Assembly (NCBI GenBank): GCA_003978405.1
Contig: QNZU01000099.1
Coordinates: forward strand, 1 to 8,051
DNA from: Sulfurospirillum sp.
Lineage (GTDB): Bacteria > Campylobacterota > Campylobacteria > Campylobacterales > QNZT01
Reading direction: 5' to 3'
Length of the DNA stretch: 8,051 bases
Positions 1 to 6,232 of this stretch are shown here, piece by piece (positions within the stretch are counted from its first letter, which is position 1; each line of letters begins with the position of its first letter). A model generated the notes under the pieces. The model saw only the letters and a program-made list of their open reading frames with translations, was not told the origin of the DNA and searched no databases. The position numbers and the translations under genes are program-made.

Positions 1-285
1 GTGTGGAGCTATGTTTTTACCTTTTGAGCTAGACTCTTTTGGCATCTTTGGAGTAGTGATATTGATAGTGATATCTTTAGCCTTTAGTAGTTCAAGTTTG
101 ACTCTGATATCTTTTTCAAGCTCCTCTTTTACCTCTGGAGCTGATGAGCTGATATCTACATCAACTTTTACACTATCCCCATTTACCTCAATATTTTTAA
201 CAAATCCAAAATCTACGATACTTTTTGTAAATCCAGGATATGTAACCTCTTGCAATTTTTCGTTTATACTATCTTTTGTAATCAA
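1..285 (-). CDS. mrp: Mrp/ApbC-family iron-sulfur cluster carrier ATPase, N-terminal part (runs off window)
   Basis: Reading the minus strand from a TTG at 285 gives 95 codons open to the window edge. The residues LQEVTYPGFTKSIVDFGFVK (about 10-29) are typical of the MIP18/DUF59 domain that precedes the P-loop ATPase in bacterial Mrp proteins. The segment ends in a Ser/Lys-rich linker and 'KNIAPH', which in the family lies just before the Walker A region, so the ATPase domain should lie beyond the left edge. Family role: binding and transferring Fe-S clusters in the cytoplasm. The TTG start is supported by GGAG seven bases upstream and by the DUF59 homology beginning within about ten residues; no ATG fits in frame. 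The gene is divergent from ispDF. The domain assignment is firm; the function is by family. Confidence 0.85.
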   Translation of the reverse strand, partial: MITKDSINEKLQEVTYPGFTKSIVDFGFVKNIEVNGDSVKVDVDISSSAPEVKEELEKDIRVKLELLKAKDITINITTPKMPKESSSKGKNIAPH

Positions 286-292
286 CTCTATT

Positions 293-296
293 CTCC
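293..296 (-). promoter_or_regulatory. Ribosome binding site deciding the mrp TTG start
   Basis: The minus strand reads GGAG, then seven bases, then TTG at 285. It is the only Shine-Dalgarno-like match near the start of the DUF59 homology, so it supports a TTG start for mrp. Confidence 0.6.
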
Positions 297-315
297 AAAT
301 TCTATTTTGGCTTGT

Positions 316-321
316 ATTATA
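316..321 (-). promoter_or_regulatory. -10 element of the probable mrp promoter
   Basis: The minus strand carries an exact TATAAT, which would start transcription near position 309 and leave a leader of about 24 bases before the TTG of mrp. No good -35 hexamer is visible. That is common in epsilonproteobacteria, whose sigma70 promoters often lack one. The element is back to back with the ispDF -10. Confidence 0.55.
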
Positions 322-375
322 CTACAAACTTTGTCTTATTTACTTACAGATGCCAAACAAAAAGTGCTTAGAGTG

Positions 376-381
376 TATAAT
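376..381 (+). promoter_or_regulatory. -10 element of the probable ispDF operon promoter
   Basis: There is an exact TATAAT on the plus strand. Transcription would start near 388, giving a leader of about 26 bases before the ispDF TTG. No recognisable -35 box lies 16-18 bases upstream. By position it would drive ispDF and the three overlapping genes behind it. Confidence 0.55.
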
Positions 382-402
382 TTTCCTAACACATTGAGAG
401 AA

Positions 403-407
403 AAGGA
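403..407 (+). promoter_or_regulatory. Ribosome binding site deciding the ispDF TTG start
   Basis: AAGGA lies six bases before the TTG at 414. IspD homology (LILLAAGNSTRF) begins at residue 6 after this codon, and no in-frame ATG or GTG is better placed, so a TTG start is the best reading. Confidence 0.65.
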
Positions 408-413
408 CAAAAA

Positions 414-1562
414 TTGACCGATTTATCACTAATTCTTTTGGCTGCAGGAAATTCTACCCGTTTTAATTCTAAAACTAAAAAACAGTGGATAAGAGTCGCA
501 GATGATCCACTCTGGCTCTTTGTCGCAAAGAGATTTAAGAGTATCTACGATTTTAAGAAAATTGTCATAGTAGCTTCAAGCAAAGAGTTATCATATATGA
601 GAAAATTCAGTGATCAGTTTGAGTTTGTGGCAGGAGGAGAGAGCAGACAAGAGTCTATGAAAAATGGATTGAAATTGATTAATAGCAGGAGTGTAATGGT
701 TAGTGACATCGCAAGGGCATGTATCCAAAAAGATGTGGTACTAGATATGATATCTTCAATTGACAAAGCTGATATTATAGTCCCATATCTTAGTGTAAGT
801 GATACAGTTGTATATGAAAGCAGTACCATTGAAAGAGAAAATGTCAAATTAATTCAGACACCACAACTCTCAAATAGTGTGATATTAAAAAGAGCTTTAG
901 AGCAAAAAGAGGATTTTACAGACGACTCATCGGCAATCAAAAATATAGGTGGATCTATTTTTTATCTAAAAGGTTCACAAAGTGCTAAAAAAATAACTCA
1001 ATATGACGATTTAACAATGTTGAAGTGTTTAAAAGCTCCATCAAAGCACCAATTTATCGGGCAGGGATTCGATGTTCACCCCTTTTGTGAGGGGAAAAAA
1101 ATGGTTCTTTGCGGAGTTGAAATTGATTCAAATATCGGTTTTAAAGCACATTCAGATGGTGATGTTGCAATCCATGCACTGATAGATTCACTTTTAGGTG
1201 CAATCGGTCATGGAGATATAGGTGAACTGTATCCTGATAATGATTTGGCTTATAAGGATATAGATTCAAAAGATTTGTTAAAAGATGTAGCAAAGTTTAT
1301 TAAAAATGTAGGCTATGAAATTGTCAATATCGATATAACCATTATGGCTGAGTATCCAAAAATCTCTCCATATAAGGATAAGATGAGAAGTGTGATATCG
1401 ACGATTTTAGAAATTGAGCCGATCTTTTGCAATATCAAAGCAACCACCACTGAGAAACTCGGCTTTATAGGTCGAAAAGAGGGAGTTGCAGTTTTGGCTG
1501 TAAGCTCTTTAAAATATTTTGATTGGGGAAGTGGAAATGAAGATTTTAATAGTAGAGAATGA
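414..1562 (+). CDS. ispDF: Bifunctional IspD/IspF: 2-C-methyl-D-erythritol 4-phosphate cytidylyltransferase and 2,4-cyclodiphosphate synthase
   Basis: 382 residues, a fusion of two non-consecutive enzymes of the MEP isoprenoid pathway. The IspD half (about 1-215) has the CTP-binding loop LAAGNSTRF with Arg16 and Lys23, D98 and R101 in SDIAR (HDAARP in most IspDs), QTPQ, and the TDDSSA segment. The IspF half (about 217-370) has the metal-binding DVH in GFDVHPF, HSDGDV, GDIGELYPDND, and the C-terminal TTTEKLGFIGRKEG. IspD makes CDP-methylerythritol, IspE (not in this window) phosphorylates it, and IspF cyclises the product with loss of CMP. Fused IspDF is usual in Campylobacterota and alphaproteobacteria. 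It is first in a run of overlapping genes; its last 26 bases overlap the next gene. Both halves look complete, so both activities are expected. Confidence 0.97.
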   Translation: MTDLSLILLAAGNSTRFNSKTKKQWIRVADDPLWLFVAKRFKSIYDFKKIVIVASSKELSYMRKFSDQFEFVAGGESRQESMKNGLKLINSRSVMVSDIARACIQKDVVLDMISSIDKADIIVPYLSVSDTVVYESSTIERENVKLIQTPQLSNSVILKRALEQKEDFTDDSSAIKNIGGSIFYLKGSQSAKKITQYDDLTMLKCLKAPSKHQFIGQGFDVHPFCEGKKMVLCGVEIDSNIGFKAHSDGDVAIHALIDSLLGAIGHGDIGELYPDNDLAYKDIDSKDLLKDVAKFIKNVGYEIVNIDITIMAEYPKISPYKDKMRSVISTILEIEPIFCNIKATTTEKLGFIGRKEGVAVLAVSSLKYFDWGSGNEDFNSRE

Positions 1563-2427
1563 GATATATCTATCTCAAAGCATTTCAAACAAACTGGGTG
1601 AAATGGGACATGTATGCGAGAGTGCCGCAACAGTTAAAGATGCAATGAAACTAAATACCTATGATGCGGTACTACTCTCAACAAATTTGGCTGGACAAAA
1701 TATATACCCTCTTATAGAGAAGTATAAAAATGCCATCATTATATTAATGGTTTCATATATCAGTAACGATACAGTTACAAAACCTCTTCAAGCAGGGGCA
1801 GACGACTATATTCTAAAGCCGTTTATGATAGAAGAGCTTACAAGAAAACTAAACCATTTGCACGACTATATCTCATACAAGAAAGAGAATGAGACTTACA
1901 AAAGCTATATAGAACATGTCCTAAAAAAAGATAGCTCCCACACAATCACAAACAATACAAAATTCCCACTTCTTCTAAAAGTAAACTATCAAAAAGTTGC
2001 AGATGCTATAGTATTTGAGTATGCCAAAAACTTCAATGAGTCTTTTGTATTTATTTCTCTTGAAGATAATGATGCCCTTGAGCAGATTAGTAAAATCAGT
2101 GATGATGAACTCATCTATATTATCAATTTTCAAAATATCAAAAACTCTCAAAAAACCAAAGTTTTAGCAGCTATTGAGAATAAAAGGGCTATACTATCCA
2201 CAACTGATCTTTCTGAGAGCATTGAGAGTATGGAAGTGATGGAAGTTAAAAATGATGAGGGTGTATTTGAAAAAGGAGAGATTCTCTCGATTGAGAACTA
2301 TGTCAAATATATCATCACAAAATATCAAAGCAAGTTTCCAGACACTGAGCTCTCTAAAAAGTTAGGAATATCAAGAAAGAGCTTGTGGGAGAAACGAAAA
2401 AGGTATGGCATCAGCAAAAAGAAATAG
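1537..2427 (+). CDS. HP1021-like atypical orphan response regulator without the phospho-acceptor Asp
   Basis: 296 residues from the ATG at 1537, preceded by GGGGAAG five bases upstream; an upstream in-frame TTG at 1519 has poorer context. The receiver domain (about 1-115) begins MKILIVENE and has GADDYILKPF with the conserved Lys94. The phospho-acceptor position is Ser48 (LLSTNLAG) and the usual acidic pair is Glu7-Asn8, so classical phosphorylation is unlikely. The C-terminus (about 268-291) is a Fis/NtrC-type helix-turn-helix, TELSKKLGISRKSLWEKRKR. Residues 143-225 resemble a decayed NtrC-type ATPase core with no Walker motifs. Size, Ser substitution and position behind ispDF match HP1021 of H. 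pylori and Cj1608, which are described as phosphorylation-independent regulators linked to oriC and stress responses. There is one cysteine, Cys27. No histidine kinase gene is adjacent. The DNA targets here are not known. Confidence 0.88.
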   Translation: MKILIVENEIYLSQSISNKLGEMGHVCESAATVKDAMKLNTYDAVLLSTNLAGQNIYPLIEKYKNAIIILMVSYISNDTVTKPLQAGADDYILKPFMIEELTRKLNHLHDYISYKKENETYKSYIEHVLKKDSSHTITNNTKFPLLLKVNYQKVADAIVFEYAKNFNESFVFISLEDNDALEQISKISDDELIYIINFQNIKNSQKTKVLAAIENKRAILSTTDLSESIESMEVMEVKNDEGVFEKGEILSIENYVKYIITKYQSKFPDTELSKKLGISRKSLWEKRKRYGISKKK

Positions 2428-3595
2428 TGCTTTATATATCGACAAAGAGGCATTAGCCACACTTGCTATGATACAGGAGGGAATCTTCTCCCCCGTAACT
2501 TCCCTGATGGATCAAAAAACCGCACAAATCGTTGATAGTACCCAAAAATACAAAGATAGATTTTTCCCTTTTTCTCTTCTTTTAGCACCAAGTGGAAGAA
2601 GAAATGCCCAGACTCTTAAAAATGCAAAAAAAGGTGATAAGCTTAACTTGATCGTAGATGGTAAAAACAGAGGTTTTATCATAGCCCAAGAGGTTTTTCC
2701 AATAGATCGTAAAAAACGAATAGAGCTCATCTTCTCAACGTCAGATGAGAATCATCCAGGAGTCAAAGATATTCTAAAGAGGTTGGGTGATTTAGCGATA
2801 TATGGAGAGTTTGAAGTAGAGTATCCTAATATAAAAGAGGTAAAAACACAAATCAAAGAGGCTCAAAAAGAGATTGAAGCCACAAGCACAGCTGCAATGA
2901 TGTTAAATGCAAAACCACTACACAGAGCACATGAGAGGATGATAAGAAGTGCCTTGGGAGAGAATGATCTTGTAGTTTTGTTTTTGCAAAAGCAGTATAA
3001 AGAGGATCTGTTTAGTTATGATCTTAGATACAAAGGATTGGAGTTTTACATCCAAAACTACCTTCCAAAAAGCAGAGTCTTGATAGTTCCTTTTGAAAAT
3101 ACCTATATATTTGCTGGATATAACAATATTATCCTAGACTCAATAGCAGTTAAAAATTTTGGATGTGACAAATTAATCATCGGTGAAAACCACTCAGGTA
3201 TTGGAACATACTACGATAAAAGAGGAATACATACATATTATGAAAAGTTCAAAGAGGAGCACCCTGATATCCTCATTAGAAGCGAGTATGTCTATTGTAA
3301 TGAGTGCAGAACTCTAGTTAGTACCAAAACCTGTCCACACGGAACTCACCACCATATCAAGTATCAAGCAGGTTTCCTGCAAGGCTTACTAAAGGTTGGT
3401 TTGTTACCACCTGCTGTTTTGGTGAGAAAAGAGATCTCTGCGATATATCTAAGCACCCTGTTTCCAAACCGCTTTGATGATTTGATAAAAAAATATAACA
3501 ACTACTTTCCAAATGACGGCTTGATAGAAGAGCTTGATGATGAGAAGATTTATCTTGAGATCATGAAACTACACCAAACGGTATCTTTGACATGA
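2405..3595 (+). CDS. sat: ATP sulfurylase (sulfate adenylyltransferase)-like protein with altered active-site motifs
   Basis: 396 residues. The N-terminal PUA-like domain (about 8-140) is typical of ATP sulfurylase: IDKEAL, SPVTSLM, GDKLNL, and STSDENHPGV at 111-120. The nucleotidyltransferase domain follows, with H173-x-x-H176-E, KNFGCDKLIIG, and a zinc-type cluster C298-x2-C301-x8-C310-PH. Classic enzymes read QTRNPxHxxHE, GRDHAG and SGTxxR; here these are LNAKPLHRAHE, GENHSG (260-265) and KYQAGFLQ, so the usual sulfate- and ATP-contacting residues are missing. The symbol marks the family, not a proven activity. The ATG at 2405 overlaps the regulator by 23 bases. No other in-frame start occurs before Met22, inside the conserved region, so this start holds. 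No cysND or APS reductase gene is nearby. The family is certain; sulfate activation is doubtful. Confidence 0.8.
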   Translation: MASAKRNSALYIDKEALATLAMIQEGIFSPVTSLMDQKTAQIVDSTQKYKDRFFPFSLLLAPSGRRNAQTLKNAKKGDKLNLIVDGKNRGFIIAQEVFPIDRKKRIELIFSTSDENHPGVKDILKRLGDLAIYGEFEVEYPNIKEVKTQIKEAQKEIEATSTAAMMLNAKPLHRAHERMIRSALGENDLVVLFLQKQYKEDLFSYDLRYKGLEFYIQNYLPKSRVLIVPFENTYIFAGYNNIILDSIAVKNFGCDKLIIGENHSGIGTYYDKRGIHTYYEKFKEEHPDILIRSEYVYCNECRTLVSTKTCPHGTHHHIKYQAGFLQGLLKVGLLPPAVLVRKEISAIYLSTLFPNRFDDLIKKYNNYFPNDGLIEELDDEKIYLEIMKLHQTVSLT

Positions 3596-4050
3596 GAAAA
3601 ATCTTTTTGACATTTTTTTACAGTGGATTGGCTCCGTTTGCTCCAGGAACATTTGGCACATTAGCTGGAGCTTTGCTAGGAATTGCTATCTTGAAAATCG
3701 CTCCTGTTTCCACATTGGTACTACTATCGGTGTTAATTACCATAGTAGCTGTTAAAGAGATCGATTTAGAAGAGAAAGAGAGTGGAATACACGATTCAAG
3801 CTATATTGTTATAGATGAAGTTGTAGGAGTTTGGATAGCTTTTATCATCAGTGGTACCAGTTGGAGTCAAATAGTTTTAAGTATCATCTTTTTTCGTCTA
3901 TTTGATATTTTAAAACCCTCAATTATAGGCAGAATTGATAAAAATGTAAATGGAGGTCTAGGAGTGATGGGAGATGATATAGTTGCGGGTCTTTTTGCAG
4001 GTTTAAGCAGTGCAATAGTTTATGGAGCAATATTAAAATTTGACATTTAA
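3592..4050 (+). CDS. pgpA: Phosphatidylglycerophosphatase A
   Basis: 152 residues, normal for the family. It has the N-terminal YSGLAPFAPGTFGTL (10-24), the acidic D75-E76 in DEVVG, and FRLFDILKP followed by NGGLGVMGDDIVAG (120-133), which together form the metal-dependent PgpA active site. Several hydrophobic stretches (about 24-55, 78-100 and 129-148) mark an inner-membrane protein. It removes the phosphate from phosphatidylglycerol phosphate to give phosphatidylglycerol. The start overlaps the stop of the preceding gene as ATGA, the usual sign of translational coupling. Its last codons contain the -35 box of the rho promoter. Identification is secure. Confidence 0.95.
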   Translation: MRKIFLTFFYSGLAPFAPGTFGTLAGALLGIAILKIAPVSTLVLLSVLITIVAVKEIDLEEKESGIHDSSYIVIDEVVGVWIAFIISGTSWSQIVLSIIFFRLFDILKPSIIGRIDKNVNGGLGVMGDDIVAGLFAGLSSAIVYGAILKFDI

Positions 4051-4068
4051 ACTATTTTTTTATATAAT
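4040..4068 (+). promoter_or_regulatory. Full-consensus sigma70 promoter for rho (murI-dnaX)
   Basis: TTGACA at 4040-4045 and TATAAT at 4063-4068 are separated by exactly 17 bases, a perfect match to the sigma70 consensus. The -35 box lies inside the final codons of pgpA and the -10 lies just after its stop. Transcription should start near 4075, leaving a leader of about 48 bases before rho, with AAGAAGG (4112-4118) as ribosome binding site. Confidence 0.8.
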
Positions 4069-4122
4069 CATCATATCAAAATTACTTCTAATTTAATCTA
4101 CAAAAACCCACAAGAAGGCAAG

Positions 4123-5463
4123 ATGGAAAAATCTAACAATACAAATACCAATGCAAAAAGACAGAGTAACAAAAACGGAAAATCAAGAACACATGTTCCT
4201 GTAAGCGGATACCAGATCGATGAACTTAGACAAAAGAGTGTCGAAGAGTTAATCGAGATCGGTCTTAAACTAAATGTCGAAAATCCTCACCAGTTTAAAA
4301 GACAAGATCTTATCTTTGAGATACTAAAATCTCAGGTAACTCAAGGGGGATATATCCTCTTTACCGGTATTTTGGAGATCGCAAATGATGGCTATGGATT
4401 TTTAAGAGGTATTGATCTAAACTTCTCTGATAGCTCTCAAGACTCTTATGTTTCAGCTACACAAATTAGAAAGTTTGCTCTAAGAAACGGTGATATTGTC
4501 ACAGGTCAGGTTCGTCCTCCAAAAGATCAAGAGAAGTATTGTGCTCTACTTAAAATCGAAGCTATTAACTATCTGCCTTTGAGTGAGATAAAAAATCGTC
4601 CACTCTTTGAAAACCTCACTCCTCTTTATCCACAAGAGAGACTAAAGCTTGAGTACCAACCAGAAAAATTAACCGGACGAGTTTTGGACCTTTTTGCTCC
4701 TATTGGAAAAGGGCAAAGGGGCTTGATAGTAGCTCCTCCAAGAACCGGTAAAACTGAGCTTCTAAAAGAGTTAGCTCACGGTGTAGCAAAGAACCATCCT
4801 GAAGTTGAGTTGATGGTTCTACTTGTTGATGAGAGACCTGAAGAGGTAACGGATATGCAAAGAAGTGTTCAAGGTGAAGTCTATAGCTCCACATTTGATC
4901 TTCCTGCGGTAAATCATGTCAGAGTAGCTGAACTTGTGATTGAGAGAGCCAAGAGATTGGTAGAGATGGGTAAAGATGTTGTGATACTGCTTGATTCTAT
5001 CACAAGATTGGCAAGGGCTTACAATACTGTTACTCCTTCAAGCGGGAAGGTCCTAAGTGGAGGTGTGGATGCCAACGCTCTTCATAAACCAAAGAGGTTT
5101 TTTGGTGCAGCAAGAAATATCGAAAATGGAGGAAGTCTCACGATTATCTCAACTGCACTGATTGAGACTGGAAGTAGGATGGATGAGGTGATTTTTGAGG
5201 AGTTTAAGGGAACAGGAAACAGTGAAACCGTTCTTGATAGAAATCTCTCAAACAGAAGAATCTATCCAGCTATTAGTATCTTAAAATCTGGTACCAGAAA
5301 AGAGGAGCTTTTACTTAGTGATGATGAACTTCAAAAGATTTGGGCATTAAGAACTGCGATGAGTCAGATGGATGATATTGAAGCTCTTAAATTCCTATAC
5401 TCCAAACTAAAAAATACAAAAAGCAATGATGAGTTTTTATCGATTATGAATGAGGGCTCTTAA
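4123..5463 (+). CDS. rho: Transcription termination factor Rho
   Basis: 446 residues, slightly longer than the 419 of E. coli because of an Asn/Lys-rich, probably disordered N-terminal tail (about 2-24). A helical Rho_N domain follows (about 30-70), then the cold-shock-like primary RNA-binding domain (GILEIANDGYGFLRG onward, about 80-150). The RecA-type ATPase has Walker A APPRTGKT (204-211), LLVDERPEEVTDMQRSV, Walker B VVILLDSITRLARAYN (D291), and the secondary RNA-site segments GGVDANALHKPKRFFGAARN and FKGTGNSE (363-368). It acts as a hexameric RNA translocase that releases RNA polymerase. It has its own strong promoter and a ribosome binding site four bases from the ATG. The leader looks too short for a long autoregulatory rho leader, although it was not folded. 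murI follows after five bases. Confidence 0.98.
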   Translation: MEKSNNTNTNAKRQSNKNGKSRTHVPVSGYQIDELRQKSVEELIEIGLKLNVENPHQFKRQDLIFEILKSQVTQGGYILFTGILEIANDGYGFLRGIDLNFSDSSQDSYVSATQIRKFALRNGDIVTGQVRPPKDQEKYCALLKIEAINYLPLSEIKNRPLFENLTPLYPQERLKLEYQPEKLTGRVLDLFAPIGKGQRGLIVAPPRTGKTELLKELAHGVAKNHPEVELMVLLVDERPEEVTDMQRSVQGEVYSSTFDLPAVNHVRVAELVIERAKRLVEMGKDVVILLDSITRLARAYNTVTPSSGKVLSGGVDANALHKPKRFFGAARNIENGGSLTIISTALIETGSRMDEVIFEEFKGTGNSETVLDRNLSNRRIYPAISILKSGTRKEELLLSDDELQKIWALRTAMSQMDDIEALKFLYSKLKNTKSNDEFLSIMNEGS

Positions 5464-5468
5464 AAGAG

Positions 5469-6209
5469 GTGATAAAAAGGGTTGGTGTCTTTGACAGTGG
5501 TGTCGGAGGACTTAGTGTAGTCAAGTCTCTTTTAGAGCATAAGCTCTTTAGTGAGATTGTATATTTTGGTGATACTGCTAGGGTGCCATATGGAATCAAA
5601 GACTCCAATACTATCATCAGATACTCTCTTGAAGCATTGGAGTTTTTTAAAAATTTTGATGTTGATATGGTCATAACTGCTTGTAATTCTGTTTCAGCTT
5701 ATGCAATTGAGGAGTTAAAAGAGGCTTCATCTATCCCTATTTGTGGAGTCATTGAGCCTGGAGTAAAAGCTCTTGAGCTTCATACTCCAAATAAAAATGC
5801 TTCCATTTTAATACTTGGTACCAATGCGACAGTTAGAAGTCAAAAGTATGAAAGATTATTGAAAAATGAGGGCTTTTTCAATATAAAAAGTATTGCAACA
5901 TCACTCTTTGTTCCTTTGGTAGAGGAGGAGATTTTTGAGGGAGAGATACTTGAGGCTGCTATGAGACACTACTTTAAAGATATTAAAAATCCCGATTTTA
6001 TCATTTTGGGTTGCACCCACTTTCCACTCCTACAAAATGCTATTTCAAGCTATTTTCCAAACTCTAAACTGATTCACTCAGGTGAAGCGATAGTTGAGTA
6101 TTTGGAAAATAAGTATAAAATCAAAAAAAGATATGATAATTGTGATCTTAAACTATTTGCTAGTGAAAATCCAGACCATCTAAAAAAGATAGCAAAAGTT
6201 TGGCTTTGA
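5469..6209 (+). CDS. murI: Glutamate racemase
   Basis: 246 residues. It begins with VGVFDSGVGGLSV, then FGDTARVPYG (33-42). The two catalytic cysteines are Cys72 in TACNSVSA and Cys182 in LGCTHFPLL, with GVIEPG (93-98) and GTNATVRS between. It interconverts L- and D-glutamate for peptidoglycan stem peptides, in the cytoplasm. The GTG at 5469 is the only start that keeps the whole N-terminal strand; GAGGG lies 12 bases upstream inside rho, and AAAGAG abuts the GTG, so initiation probably relies on ribosomes finishing rho, whose stop is five bases before. A pairing of rho and murI is also remembered from H. pylori. All expected catalytic residues are present. Confidence 0.96.
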   Translation: MIKRVGVFDSGVGGLSVVKSLLEHKLFSEIVYFGDTARVPYGIKDSNTIIRYSLEALEFFKNFDVDMVITACNSVSAYAIEELKEASSIPICGVIEPGVKALELHTPNKNASILILGTNATVRSQKYERLLKNEGFFNIKSIATSLFVPLVEEEIFEGEILEAAMRHYFKDIKNPDFIILGCTHFPLLQNAISSYFPNSKLIHSGEAIVEYLENKYKIKKRYDNCDLKLFASENPDHLKKIAKVWL

Positions 6210-6232
6210 TATACTAAAGAAAAAGGAGTATT

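Noticed and set aside
11..397. A 128-codon plus-strand reading frame, rich in Phe/Ser/Leu
   Set aside because: It is antisense to the mrp DUF59 domain and its composition is what reverse-strand reading of a Lys/Glu-rich gene gives; it also runs through the divergent promoter region.
1519..1536. TTG at 1519 as the start of the response regulator
   Set aside because: The receiver domain begins exactly at the ATG at 1537 (MKILIVENE), which has GGGGAAG at good spacing; the TTG would add six residues with no family support.
4075..4122. Possible riboswitch or leader peptide before rho
   Set aside because: The leader is about 48 bases, AT-rich and without an obvious stem or small reading frame; nothing beyond the ribosome binding site can be supported.
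6207..6215. Extended -10 like element (TGATATACT) before dnaX
   Set aside because: Transcription would begin near 6222, leaving the AAGGAG ribosome binding site at the very 5' end; there is no -35. Read-through from the rho promoter is the simpler explanation.
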